DNA of 59,329 bases from Gemmatimonadaceae bacterium (GTDB lineage: Bacteria > Gemmatimonadota > Gemmatimonadetes > Gemmatimonadales > Gemmatimonadaceae), in contig JAIEMN010000033.1 in NCBI GenBank assembly GCA_019752115.1, forward strand, positions 1 through 59,329, written 5' to 3'. The notes under the pieces are model-generated. The model was not told the origin of the DNA, did not search any database, and was given only the letters and a program-made list of their open reading frames with translations. Shown piece by piece: positions 36,401 through 43,588 of this stretch (position 1 is the stretch's first letter; the number at the start of each line of letters is the position of its first letter). A program made the position numbers and the translations under genes.

Positions 36401-38171
36401 CCTCGGTCTCTACAACGACGACGACATCACCAGCTCCAAGGACGCCACGCTGCGCAATCACCTCATGGTGCGGCGCAACTACGAGGCACTCGTCAGTGGT
36501 GACGGCGCCTGCGCCGGCTGCGGGGAGAAGAGCGTGCTCCGCTCCATCGCCAGCATCACCGAGGCGTACATGCGGCCGATGTACCACAAGAAGGCCGAGC
36601 GCCTCACCGCCAAGGCCTCGCGGCTCGATACGGAAGGCGTCGCCCGGCTGAACGCCCTCAAGGCCAGCAGCCCCGACGAGTACGCCCGCTTCCGCACGGC
36701 TTTCATGCACATCGTCATGGGGCTCGGCGGCGAGAACGACGCCGACACGGCCAAGCGGATCGCCGCGCACGAGGCCAAGCACGGCCCGGTGAGCGATGAG
36801 CACATCCTGGGGGGCCTGGCCGCGGTACTGCGCCAGGACGCCTTCAACCACCGCGAGCTGCAGGCGGTGGACGGCCGCCGGGCGAACGGCATGTCGGTCA
36901 TGATGATGGGTGCCAGCACCGGCTGCAACACGGTGTACGGCTCCACCCCGCCGGCCAATCCGCACGCCTACCCCTGGATGAACTCGCTCTTCCAGGACGG
37001 CGCCACGATCAGCTGGCTCATGGCCGAGTCCATCATCGTGGACCACGCGCGGCGTTCGGTCGCCCCGGAGCGGCTCACCGATGCCCTGCTCGACAAGGCC
37101 AGCGACGTGATGAGTGAGGAGGAGTACTTCCACCTCACGCACCTCGACGACACGCTCATGACCGATCAGGAAGTGCGCGAGTTGCCCAAGGTGTGGGTCG
37201 TGGGCGGCGACGGCGCGCTGGGCGACATCGGCTTCCAGAACGTGTCCAAGGTGGTGCTGCAGAACCGCCCGAACGTGAAGATGCTGATGCTCGACACGCA
37301 GGTGTACTCCAACACCGGCGGTCAGAACTCCGATTCGAGCACCATGCTGGGCGGCTACGACATGAACCAGTTCGGTCATGCCTCGCAGGGCAAGCTCACG
37401 GAGAAGAAGAACGTGGCCGAGGCGTTCACGAGCGGCCATGGCTCGCCGTTCGTGGGTCAGGTCTCGGTGGCGAATGCGCCGCGCATGTACAAGGCCATGA
37501 TCGACGGCCTGGAGTATCGCGGCACCGCCTTCTTCCAGTGCTACACCACCTGCCAGCCGGAGCACGGCGTGGGCGACAACATGAGCGCCGATCAGGCGAG
37601 CATGGTGCGCGATGCGCGTGGTGTGCCGGAGTTCGTCTTCAACCCGCGCAAGGGCGAGACGATGCAGGAAGCGTTCGACCTCAAGGGCAACCCGAGCCTC
37701 GACCGCGACTGGTGGCACACCAAATACGCCAGCAACGGCGAAGCGTTCACCTTTGGCGTGGCGCACTGGGCGCTCACCGAGGGCCGTTTCCGCAAGCACC
37801 TCAGCGAGGTGAAGGAAGCCGACATCGCGGGCATGACGCCGATGCACGACCAGCTGATGTTCGTCACGCAGGACGACGTCACCTACCGCCGCGTCTTCGA
37901 CCCATCACACCGCAGCTACATCCCCAACCTCGGCTGCTACATCAAGGTCGAACGGAAGGGCGCGTTCAAGTACTACGCGGTGACTCGGCAGATGGTGCTC
38001 TTCGCCGTGGAACGCCGGAAGGCCTGGCGCATGCTGCAAAGCAAGGCCGGTATCATCAACAAGGACTACCTCGCCCAGAAGGCGCTGCTGGCGCGCATCG
38101 ATCGTGGTGAACTCACGGTCGCCGACGCAAAGGCGAATCTGGCGGCGTTGCTGGCGGAGACGGTGTCCTGA
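33444..38171 (+). CDS. nifJ: Pyruvate:ferredoxin (flavodoxin) oxidoreductase, extended 2-oxoacid oxidoreductase
   Basis: 1575 residues. Order: pyruvate-binding alpha domain (ETRITEGGVFYPITPSTEGG, ~35-54), domain II (VFISLGCAAENIEAACDYLR, ~311; KVGSIHINVIRPFPEDA), gamma domain (HSIGGWGMITTGKNLGAIIG, ~485), GCGSCGGGG (~732), first [4Fe-4S] motif CTQCMECISVCP (~808), second CKGCGECVQVCG (~940), TPP domain with GDGACAGCGEKS (~1017) and the Mg/TPP site GGDGALGDIGF to VYSNTGGQNS (~1253-1296). Oxidises pyruvate with CoA to acetyl-CoA, CO2 and reduced ferredoxin. Typical NifJ is ~1170-1200 residues; extra length sits between the two clusters, after CAGCGE, and at the C-terminus. Alone on its strand, flanked by two paralogous phosphoesterases. 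Confidence 0.92.
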   Translation: MSDATAAVTPPHVSHHGKHKYPGFHVTCSGNQLVTQYVETRITEGGVFYPITPSTEGGEIYQQSFATGELNVWGQQKVAAETEGEHAAQGGATAFAVTGRRTVNFTSGQGIVYAMEQYYHAPGKLSTMVLQVGARALTKHALNVHCGHDDLYAALDVGWIMLMARDAQQAADQAIILRKTCELALNPGMNIQDGMLTTHSERMYLAPEAEFLREYLGAADDIIPCPTPAQRELFGPTRRRVPQMMDLKNPALLGPVQNQEHHMNGVVARRNNFSEHVLPMLEASYKEFADLTGREYGLISQYKTDDADTVFISLGCAAENIEAACDYLRDQRNAKVGSIHINVIRPFPEDAVINALRGKKRVIILERTDESFAGDNPLARDIRVALGKANEITKFGGPHPALTPDETPRLFRGAYGIGSRDFRPEHIIGAYEFATGVSARTDGRTADDGETYFVLGVQHPYAVISKDTPSLLPEGAIAVRFHSIGGWGMITTGKNLGAIIGDLGQYLAEQNPSYDDEGILEDKLFVMANPKYGSEKKGAPTNYYLTVAPSQIKVNCELNHVDVVLCCDPKAFTHTNPLEGLKRGGVLVWESSESPTSAWQRIPAAHREFIIEQDIKVYILPGFDIARKATNQTELQLRMQGNAFLGAFFKVSPFLDTYHISPEEFRKIIYKQYVKKFARFGDAVVESNMTVMDEGFSRVVEITRGDMGDPDRSSMRNPLLAPLGEHYFPPTAGCGSCGGGGISFPTAQLSRAPLKTMGKFDSEFRSGLGYHQPASALASVGIMAAGTGATQSKYVARRETPVYVPENCTQCMECISVCPDTALPNTAQEVGTVLRTAVVNYVRDGGDRQTLLTELPALEQRARTRMMDAVKAKASVPFKTIVREEAAAITGIADASREEFCGIIDKLPLAYSNVPAIFRTVEAKNPGQGGLFSIFVSDLCKGCGECVQVCGDHDALRMTRETEELNAELTTAQVFSRLLPDTPQKFLGLYNDDDITSSKDATLRNHLMVRRNYEALVSGDGACAGCGEKSVLRSIASITEAYMRPMYHKKAERLTAKASRLDTEGVARLNALKASSPDEYARFRTAFMHIVMGLGGENDADTAKRIAAHEAKHGPVSDEHILGGLAAVLRQDAFNHRELQAVDGRRANGMSVMMMGASTGCNTVYGSTPPANPHAYPWMNSLFQDGATISWLMAESIIVDHARRSVAPERLTDALLDKASDVMSEEEYFHLTHLDDTLMTDQEVRELPKVWVVGGDGALGDIGFQNVSKVVLQNRPNVKMLMLDTQVYSNTGGQNSDSSTMLGGYDMNQFGHASQGKLTEKKNVAEAFTSGHGSPFVGQVSVANAPRMYKAMIDGLEYRGTAFFQCYTTCQPEHGVGDNMSADQASMVRDARGVPEFVFNPRKGETMQEAFDLKGNPSLDRDWWHTKYASNGEAFTFGVAHWALTEGRFRKHLSEVKEADIAGMTPMHDQLMFVTQDDVTYRRVFDPSHRSYIPNLGCYIKVERKGAFKYYAVTRQMVLFAVERRKAWRMLQSKAGIINKDYLAQKALLARIDRGELTVADAKANLAALLAETVS

Positions 38172-38189
38172 GGGGCAACTCGAGAACTG

Positions 38190-38265
38190 GCCACGGATGA
38201 CACGGAAACGCACGGCTCCTTCAGCGCGAGCTGAGGGAACCGCGTGTTTCCGTGTCATCCGTGGC
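38190..38265. repeat. 76-bp interspersed palindromic repeat, copy 1
   Basis: Perfect 20-bp outer arms GCCACGGATGACACGGAAAC (38190-38209) and its complement (38246-38265), with a smaller inner inverted repeat (cttcagc / gctgagg). It sits between the convergent stops of nifJ and the second metallophosphoesterase, where it may act as a bidirectional terminator or mRNA-stabilising hairpin. A second copy of the same length is at 42614-42689. Confidence 0.8.
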
Positions 38266-38270
38266 AGTTA

Positions 38271-39416
38271 CTATCGAGTCGTCGTATCGCTCAGCACGAC
38301 ACGCGCCGACCGGTACGGCTGCCAGTCGCGCCCCCAATCCACGCCCACGACGTCGAACGAGAGTCGGGTGCCGTCCACGTGCACGATGAGGAAGTGGTAC
38401 GGGTTGTCCCCCGCCTGCATGCCCGGCTTTACGAGGTGGGTGAGACGCACCGAGTCGGCACCGGCGTCGCGGATATACTGGCGCGTATCGGGCTCACCCT
38501 GATACGTGTACAGCGGGGCCCCACCGCCGCCGCTGACGATGTGGTCCATGCGCTGCGGCGCGCCCGAGGCGTCGCGATAGCGTTCGACCCAGTGTTCGAA
38601 CAGATGCTCATGCCCCGTAAGCAGCAGCCGCACCTTGTGCTTGCGGAAGAGCGGCATGTACCTGGCGCGCACCGCAGCTGTGGGGCGCTCCACGATCGAT
38701 CCGCCGTGCGGCCCCGACGAAAAGGCCGGGTGGTGTGAGAACACCACCACATTCGTATAGCGCTTCCGGTCGAGCCCTTCGAGCTGTTGCTGCACCCAGC
38801 CGAACTGCACCGTGTCTTCGGCGATGTTCGAGTCGAAGGCGATGACGAAGGTGTTGCCGTAGCCGAAGGCGTACGTCGGATAACCGCGGAGGCGCCGCAC
38901 ATTGCCGTCGGCGGGGATCAGCCCACCCACCGCGCGCAGATAGTTGGCCAGCCCTTCCTTGCGCCCCGGGTTCTCGAGATCGCCGGCCGCGGTCACGTCA
39001 TGGTTGCCCGGCGCCAGATAGTAGGGCACGCCGCCGGCCGTGGTGATGCGGTTGATCAGGCTGACGAAGCTCACGTTCCACTGCTTCGGATCGCGACCAT
39101 TCACCACGGCGTCGCCGCTCTGCAGCACGAATCGGACCAGGTCGGGCCCCTTCTCGAGTCGCGTGATCGCGCGGAGCATTTCGTCCACCACGAGGCTGTG
39201 CTCGTACTGCTCCGCCTGGCCATCGCGGCGGCCGCGCGTGTCGCCATAGGCGATGAACGAGAAGCGGGTAACGCCCGCACTCTGCGCTTCCGGCGGGAGC
39301 GGGCGCGTGGGTTTGGCGATGGCGATGACGGAGTCGCGCGGAGCGACCCCCTGGGCCGTCGCGGAGCACGGCAGCAGGATGGCGGCGATCGCCACCGAGA
39401 GAGGGAGAGAGCGCAT
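38271..39416 (-). CDS. Exported calcineurin-like metallophosphoesterase (copy 2)
   Basis: 381 residues with a Sec signal (MRSLPLSVAIAAILLPCSATAQ). Same motif order and spacing as the product of 31605-32753: FIAYGDTRGRRDG, FVLQSGDAVVNGRDP, APGNHDVTAA, VVVFSHHPAFSSGPHGG and LLLTGHEHLFEHW. By eye roughly two thirds of aligned residues are identical over the whole mature length, while the signal peptides differ, so it is a true paralogue. Monocistronic; its stop abuts the palindromic repeat. Confidence 0.9.
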   Translation of the reverse strand: MRSLPLSVAIAAILLPCSATAQGVAPRDSVIAIAKPTRPLPPEAQSAGVTRFSFIAYGDTRGRRDGQAEQYEHSLVVDEMLRAITRLEKGPDLVRFVLQSGDAVVNGRDPKQWNVSFVSLINRITTAGGVPYYLAPGNHDVTAAGDLENPGRKEGLANYLRAVGGLIPADGNVRRLRGYPTYAFGYGNTFVIAFDSNIAEDTVQFGWVQQQLEGLDRKRYTNVVVFSHHPAFSSGPHGGSIVERPTAAVRARYMPLFRKHKVRLLLTGHEHLFEHWVERYRDASGAPQRMDHIVSGGGGAPLYTYQGEPDTRQYIRDAGADSVRLTHLVKPGMQAGDNPYHFLIVHVDGTRLSFDVVGVDWGRDWQPYRSARVVLSDTTTR

Positions 39417-39496
39417 CCCCGGAATTCCCTCTCCGGAGCGCGATCACGCAAGGAGTGGCCGGAAAGACCGCGTCGCGCGGCCCCCGTCAGCGCCGG

Positions 39497-40051
39497 CTAG
39501 TCGACGCGCGTGAACACAAAGTCGGCATTGCGGGCATCGTTCGCCGACCCGGGGCACGACCCGCCCATGCCGGAGTTCATCACCAGTGTGCGGGCGTCAC
39601 TGACGCGCACGCGGTAGGCGCCGATGCTCCGCCCATTCTCGGTGGCCGAGGTGATCATGATCGTGGGCACCGCGACCGAATAACCGGCGTCGCGCACGCC
39701 CACCCATTGCCAGCGCCCGATCGTCACCGTGGGCGACACGCTTTCCGGCGCTCCGTTGGCGGTGCGGATGAGCGCCAACGACCGGCGGAACTCGCCGGAG
39801 GCGCCGAGGCGAATGGTATCCTGCAGCGTGGTGACCCAGCGGGTGCCGCTGCAGACGTGATCGAAGATGACCACCGGCGCGCTTTGACCGTCCGCACTGC
39901 TCAGCACATACGTGACCGGGCCCGTGGTCAGCGTGGCGGCAAGGGCGCGCTCGAGGTCGGCCTGCGGGGTGGCGGCCGGTGCCGTGGTGTCGGCGCACGA
40001 AGCCGCGCCAACGAGGAGCAGTACCGCGGCGAAGGTCGCATTGGCCCGCAT
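39497..40051 (-). CDS. Putative lipoprotein, unknown function
   Basis: 184 residues from ATG 40051 (MRANATFAAVLLLVGAASC): signal peptide with lipobox GAASC, so lipid-anchored. The mature part is beta-rich (TGPVTYVLSSADGQSAPVVI, WVTTLQDTIRLGASGEFRRS, TVTIGRWQWVGVRDAGYSVA) with further Cys residues (DHVCSGTRW, GGSCPGSAND) that may pair. No recognised family. Codon use matches neighbours. Confidence 0.65.
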   Translation of the reverse strand: MRANATFAAVLLLVGAASCADTTAPAATPQADLERALAATLTTGPVTYVLSSADGQSAPVVIFDHVCSGTRWVTTLQDTIRLGASGEFRRSLALIRTANGAPESVSPTVTIGRWQWVGVRDAGYSVAVPTIMITSATENGRSIGAYRVRVSDARTLVMNSGMGGSCPGSANDARNADFVFTRVD

Positions 40052-40164
40052 CGAGCACACTCCGCGTGGTAGAGACGTCGGCCGCCTGACCCTCGCGGAC
40101 CTACTTGGGGAAGCTCCCGACCAGGGGGCCTCGCGTCAAGCGATCGCGGCCGTGGCCGCCGGCA

Positions 40165-40199
40165 ACGACAAACGCCCCGCCACCGAAGTGACGAGGCGT
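40165..40199 (-). terminator. Intrinsic terminator after tRNA-Gly
   Basis: On the minus strand ACGCCTCGTCAC pairs completely (with G-U pairs) with GTGGCGGGGCGT around a TTCG tetraloop (40172-40199), followed by TTTGT. It begins 9 bp after the tRNA-Gly 3' end. Confidence 0.75.
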
Positions 40200-40208
40200 C
40201 TGGCAAAG

Positions 40209-40281
<73 letters not shown>

Positions 40282-40337
40282 GACGGAATGGGAAGGTAGC
40301 CGCCGGTCCGCCGGGCTACAAGCCTCCCTCCACCCTC

Positions 40338-41657
40338 CTACCCCTCAACCCAGTCCCGGTTCAGCCGCCGGGATGCCAGGAACAACAGCACCGACGCCAT
40401 CACGTAGAACCCGGCCCCGTAGTACAGCGCGTAGCGCATCGACTCGGCCCCGTACTGGGGCGCCAGCCGGTCGCTCAGGAAGCCGAAGATCCAGAGCCCC
40501 ACGGCAATGCCGAGCAGGTTGTTGATCAGCAGAAAGAGCGAATTGACCGTCGTGCGCATCGACGCCGGCGCCAGATGCTGGACCGCACCGAGGACCGGGC
40601 CGAGCCAGGCGAGATTGAGCCCCGTCGGCACGAGGAACAACGCGAACGCCCAGACCAGCGACGTCGTGTTCATCGCCGCATACGCGAACGGCAGCGCGAC
40701 CAGAAAGCACACGGCGGGCGTGAGCGCATACGCGGCCCGCGTACGCCTGGCGAACCGATCGGCAAAGGCCCCACCCAGCCAGATGCCAACCACGCCGCCG
40801 ACGAGCGTGATCGCGCCGTAGTACCAGCTCGTCTGCGTGAGCGTGAGCCCGAGGCTGCGAATGAAGAAGCTGGGGAGCCAGAAGGCCACGCCGTAGCCGC
40901 AGATCGACGAACAGGCGGCACCCAGCGCGAGCAGCCAGAAGGTGGGCTTGGGGAAAACGGTGGCCATCACGCTGGCGAGTGACGGCGCCGGTGCGGTGGA
41001 CACCGCGCCGTCCAATCCACCACGCGGCGGGTCCTTCACCACGAGCTTGAAAAATGGCGCAAGCAGCACCCCCGCCCCGCCCACGATGAAGAACGCCACG
41101 CGCCAGTTCATCGAGGCGGCGATCAGCCCGCCGAACAGAATGCCAAGCGCCGAGCCCACGGGAATGCCGAATGAGTACGCCGCGAGCGCGCGCGCGCGCT
41201 GCGCCTTGGGGAAGTAGTCGCTCACCAATGAATAGGCCGGCGCCACGCCCCCGGCTTCGCCGAAGCCCACGCCCACGCGCGCGAGGAAGAGCGACCAGAA
41301 GCCGCTCGCGAGGCCGCAGGCCATCGTGAACGCGCTCCAGAGGGCGAGCGCCGCGGTCATGATCCACGTGCGGCTCATGCGATCGGCGAGCCACGCGATG
41401 GGGACGGCGAGCGTGGAGTAGAGCATCGCGAAGGCGAGCCCGCCCATCAGGCCGAGCTGGGTGTCCGTGAGCCCGAGCTCCTTCTTGATCGGCTCCTTCA
41501 GGATCCCCAGGATCTGCCGATCGAGGAAGTTGAACGTGTACGCGAGCACGAGCATCGCGAGCACGACGTAGCGATAGCGGGCGTCGCGCGGCGCAGGGTC
41601 CAACGCCTCGCGTTCGGGGGCAGCGGGAAGCGGAGCGGGCATCCGTGCAATGTGCAT
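40338..41657 (-). CDS. MFS transporter, Spinster-like
   Basis: About 439 residues from ATG 41657 (MHIARMPAPL); ATG 41642 is equally possible and neither has a good ribosome-binding site. Twelve transmembrane helices. The first reads YRYVVLAMLVLAYTFNFLDR and is followed by QILGILKEPIKKELGLTDTQ, LGLMGGLAFAMLYSTLAVPI and AWLADRMSR, the MFS motif-A loop, a signature of the Spinster-like group. RVGVGFGEAGGVAPAYSLVS is also conserved. Substrate unknown; it is divergent from the exonuclease gene. A hairpin without a clear T-tract lies 40294-40319 beyond the stop. Confidence 0.87.
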   Translation of the reverse strand: MHIARMPAPLPAAPEREALDPAPRDARYRYVVLAMLVLAYTFNFLDRQILGILKEPIKKELGLTDTQLGLMGGLAFAMLYSTLAVPIAWLADRMSRTWIMTAALALWSAFTMACGLASGFWSLFLARVGVGFGEAGGVAPAYSLVSDYFPKAQRARALAAYSFGIPVGSALGILFGGLIAASMNWRVAFFIVGGAGVLLAPFFKLVVKDPPRGGLDGAVSTAPAPSLASVMATVFPKPTFWLLALGAACSSICGYGVAFWLPSFFIRSLGLTLTQTSWYYGAITLVGGVVGIWLGGAFADRFARRTRAAYALTPAVCFLVALPFAYAAMNTTSLVWAFALFLVPTGLNLAWLGPVLGAVQHLAPASMRTTVNSLFLLINNLLGIAVGLWIFGFLSDRLAPQYGAESMRYALYYGAGFYVMASVLLFLASRRLNRDWVEG

Positions 41658-41732
41658 CGCGGTGCGCGTGCGCACAGGACCACCCGCCCCTGCCAATGCT
41701 GCCAATATCGGGCAGCCGCGGTAGCTTGGGAG

Positions 41733-42602
41733 ATGGCCCTGCCCCACCTCCTTGTCATCGATGCGCAGTCGCTGGCCGCGCGCGCCGCGCACGTCGCCAA
41801 CGGCGACCCCGAGGCCGGCGTGCGCCTCTGGTGTCAGATGGCCCGTGGCGCGGCGCAGGATCTGGGCGCGACGCACCTCGCGGCGGCGTGGGATCACGAG
41901 GGGCCGACCTTCCGCCATGCGCTGTTCGCGGGCTACAAGCAGCGCCGCACCGGCGAAACGCGCTCACGCGTCGCGCCGATTCGCGCCGCGCTCGAGCAGA
42001 CCGGGCTCCTGAGTCTGAGCGTCGCGGGGTTCGAGGGCGATGATGTCGTCGCGTCGATCATGGCGCGCTATCGCGCGGATCTCGCGGTGACGTTGCTCTC
42101 GAACGACTCCGACCTGCTGCAGTTTCTGAGCGACGGGGTGGCGGTGGTGAGCTACGTGGGGATGGGCAAAGGGACCGACGGCACGCGCGTCCGCCGCTGG
42201 CAGCCCACCGATGTGCAGGAGCGCTTCGGCGTGACGCCAGCGCAGCTTGCCGACTTCAAGGCGCTCGCCGGTGAGACGGGCGACGATATCCCGGGCGTGC
42301 CGCGCATCGGCAAGGACACCGCGGCCAAGCTGCTGCGCCGCTGGCAGAGTCTTGAAGGCGCGCTCGAGGCCAGCGAGTTCGTGAGTCATCGCGACGAAAC
42401 CGCCAAGCTCGCGGGGCAGCATGATCACGCGCGCCTGATGCGATCCCTCACGACGATTCGCACCGACGTGCCGCTGCCGGTGTTTGCGCTCGAGGCGTGC
42501 GCGCTCGAGGTCATTGCGTGGCCCGGCGCCACTCGATCGTCGGGCACAGCAAGGCACGTCGAGGCCGGCCCCGGACTTGAGCAGGTCCCGTGGCCTGAGT
42601 AG
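41733..42602 (+). CDS. 5'-3' exonuclease (Pol I 5'-nuclease/FEN-like domain protein)
   Basis: 289 residues from ATG 41733 (MALPHLLVIDAQSLAARA). Acidic metal ligands of the 5'-nuclease fold: VIDAQS, AAWDHEGPTFRHALFAGYK (arch and basic region), VAGFEGDDVVASI, LLSNDSDLLQFLS, and the helix-three-turn-helix ALAGETGDDIPGVPRIGKDT followed by AAKLL. A stand-alone nuclease without polymerase domain, likely for RNA primer or flap removal. The usual first motif is DxN/S; here Asp-Ala-Gln-Ser. Ends 11 bp before the second palindromic repeat. Confidence 0.87.
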   Translation: MALPHLLVIDAQSLAARAAHVANGDPEAGVRLWCQMARGAAQDLGATHLAAAWDHEGPTFRHALFAGYKQRRTGETRSRVAPIRAALEQTGLLSLSVAGFEGDDVVASIMARYRADLAVTLLSNDSDLLQFLSDGVAVVSYVGMGKGTDGTRVRRWQPTDVQERFGVTPAQLADFKALAGETGDDIPGVPRIGKDTAAKLLRRWQSLEGALEASEFVSHRDETAKLAGQHDHARLMRSLTTIRTDVPLPVFALEACALEVIAWPGATRSSGTARHVEAGPGLEQVPWPE

Positions 42603-42613
42603 ACCATGTTGTC

Positions 42614-42689
42614 GCCACGGAGCACACGGAAACGCACCGTTCCCTCCGCGCGCGTTGATGGAACCGTGCGTTTCCGCGAAATCCGTGGC
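42614..42689. repeat. 76-bp interspersed palindromic repeat, copy 2
   Basis: Same length and layout as 38190-38265. Outer arms begin and end in GCCACGGA...TCCGTGGC; a central GGAAACGCAC/GTGCGTTTCC pair is kept, whereas the five bases between (gcaca against cgaaa) no longer pair. Its second half (gaaccgtgcgtttccgcg...) aligns closely to copy 1. It sits in the 3' spacer between the exonuclease gene and the tRNA array terminator. Confidence 0.75.
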
Positions 42690-42704
42690 CAAAGTCGATG
42701 CACG

Positions 42705-42745
42705 TCAAACAAAAACGCCCCGGCCAGCGAGCTGACCGGAGCGTT
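42705..42745 (-). terminator. Intrinsic terminator of tRNA array
   Basis: On the minus strand a fully paired 14-bp stem (two G-U) from AACGCTCCGGTCAG with loop CTCG (42714-42745), followed by TTTGTTTG. It starts 4 bp after the tRNA-Thr 3' end. Confidence 0.85.
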
Positions 42746-42749
42746 GAAG

Positions 42750-42821
42750 AGCCACAGATCGGGATTGAACCGATGACCGCCCGATTACGAATCGGGTGCT
42801 CTACCACTGAGCTACTGTGGC
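42750..42821 (-). tRNA. tRNA-Thr(CGT)
   Basis: 72 nt. Acceptor GCCACAG/CTGTGGC; anticodon stem CCCGA/TCGGG with loop TTCGTAA (anticodon CGT); T-arm ATCGGTTCAATCCCGAT. No encoded CCA. Last gene of the array. Confidence 0.93.
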
Positions 42822-42881
42822 GACGTGCGCGGAGCAAACTAACACGCTCCGGGACCATCGTGTACTGCGAAAACACCTGCA

Positions 42882-42963
42882 TGCTCTGGCGCGGACTCGA
42901 ACCGCGACGCCTTGCGGCACCGCCCCCTCAAGACGGCGTGTCTACCAATTTCACCACCAGAGC
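42882..42963 (-). tRNA. tRNA-Leu(GAG)
   Basis: 82 nt with a long variable arm (class II). Acceptor GCTCTGG/CCAGAGC; anticodon stem CCGTC/GGCGG (one U-G), loop TTGAGGG with anticodon GAG; variable arm TGCCGCAAGGCGT; T-arm GCGGTTCGAGTCCGC. Discriminator A. No encoded CCA. Confidence 0.93.
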
Positions 42964-43021
42964 GAGGGGTCCCGGCTTGCACCAGGAACCTGCAACCAAC
43001 ACCTGCGAGCCGTACTACTGA

Positions 43022-43096
43022 CGGGAGCGACGGGGCTCGAACCCGCGACCTCTCGAGTGACAGTCGAGTGCTCTAACCAAACTGAGCTACGCCCCC
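43022..43096 (-). tRNA. tRNA-Asp(GTC)
   Basis: 75 nt. Acceptor GGGGGCG/CGCTCCC (one G-U); anticodon stem CTCGA/TCGAG, loop CTGTCAC (anticodon GTC); T-arm CGGGTTCGAGCCCCG. Discriminator G as expected for Asp. No encoded CCA. Confidence 0.94.
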
Positions 43097-43125
43097 CAAC
43101 CACACCTGCACCTGCAACCTGCTAG

Positions 43126-43197
43126 TAGCTCCAACGGGAATCGAACCCGTCTCTCGACCTTGAAAGGGTCGCGTCCTAACCGATAGACGATGGAGCC
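43126..43197 (-). tRNA. tRNA-Glu(TTC)
   Basis: 72 nt. Acceptor GGCTCCA/TGGAGCT, so the first pair is G1-U72 instead of Watson-Crick; anticodon stem CGACC/GGTCG, loop CTTTCAA (anticodon TTC); T-arm ACGGGTTCGATTCCCGT. The other Glu tRNA in the array has the same G1-U72 pair. No encoded CCA. Confidence 0.93.
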
Positions 43198-43221
43198 GTT
43201 TTCCCGTTGTGACTACCTACA

Positions 43222-43294
43222 TAGCGGTAACGGGATTCGAACCCGTGTTCCAGCCTTGAGAGGGCTGTGTCCTAGTCCCCTAGACGATACCGCC
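43222..43294 (-). tRNA. tRNA-Glu(CTC)
   Basis: 73 nt. Acceptor GGCGGTA/TACCGCT with G1-U72; anticodon stem CAGCC/GGCTG, loop CTCTCAA (anticodon CTC); T-arm ACGGGTTCGAATCCCGT. No encoded CCA. Only 24 bp from the tRNA-Glu(TTC) gene. Confidence 0.93.
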
Positions 43295-43303
43295 AAGATC
43301 CAA

Positions 43304-43376
43304 CAGGCCCGGAGGGAATCGAACCCCCAACCGCCGGTTTTGGAGACCGGTGCTCTACCAATTGAGCTACGGACCT
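43304..43376 (-). tRNA. tRNA-Trp(CCA)
   Basis: 73 nt. Acceptor AGGTCCG/CGGGCCT (one U-G), starting with A as usual for Trp; anticodon stem CCGGT/ACCGG, loop CTCCAAA (anticodon CCA); discriminator G. No encoded 3' CCA. Confidence 0.94.
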
Positions 43377-43409
43377 CCAGAGATCTTTGCAGATCTCCGA
43401 GTGACTCAG

Positions 43410-43484
43410 GGTGACCGACGGGAATCGAACCCGCAACCCCCGGAACCACAATCCGGTGCTCTAACCGATTGAGCTACGGCCACC
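43410..43484 (-). tRNA. tRNA-His(GTG)
   Basis: 75 nt including the extra G-1 at 43484, which faces discriminator C73 (43410), the identity pair of tRNA-His. Acceptor GTGGCCG/CGGTCAC; anticodon stem CCGGA/TCCGG, loop TTGTGGT (anticodon GTG). No encoded CCA. First gene of the array. Confidence 0.95.
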
Positions 43485-43515
43485 ATGATCTCCGGAAATT
43501 CCAACGGAGACACCC

Positions 43516-43544
43516 ATGGTAACCAGTCGGCCTTCGAACTTCAA
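43516..43544 (-). promoter_or_regulatory. Candidate promoter of tRNA array
   Basis: Minus strand: TTGAAG (43539-43544), a 17-bp spacer and TACCAT (43516-43521), ~32 bp before the tRNA-His 5' end. It lies between the hairpin behind efp and the first tRNA, so the array probably has its own transcript. Confidence 0.45.
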
Positions 43545-43548
43545 GCGG

Positions 43549-43581
43549 GGGCGGACTCGACATTTTCCGTCGAGTCCGCCC
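43549..43581 (-). terminator. Strong hairpin behind efp
   Basis: 13-bp perfect stem gggcggactcgac / gtcgagtccgccc with a 7-nt loop, eight bases beyond the efp stop. No T-tract follows on either strand, so it may terminate poorly or act as an mRNA 3'-end stabiliser. Confidence 0.5.
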
Positions 43582-43588
43582 GCGTCGC

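Noticed and set aside
32964-37847. Open frame of 1627 codons on the minus strand opposite nifJ
   Set aside because: It mirrors the third-position GC bias of nifJ, has low-complexity His/Arg/Val/Glu-rich composition without any domain, and nifJ on the plus strand has all PFOR motifs.
43380-43397. gagatc-N6-gatctc dyad between tRNA-Trp and tRNA-His
   Set aside because: Short, in a spacer of a single transcript, and built from the self-complementary AGATCT; no evidence of an operator.
42750-43484. Several short plus-strand frames across the tRNA array
   Set aside because: They are translations of tRNA genes read backwards (recurring RTRTATP- and GNGIRTRVPA-like strings).
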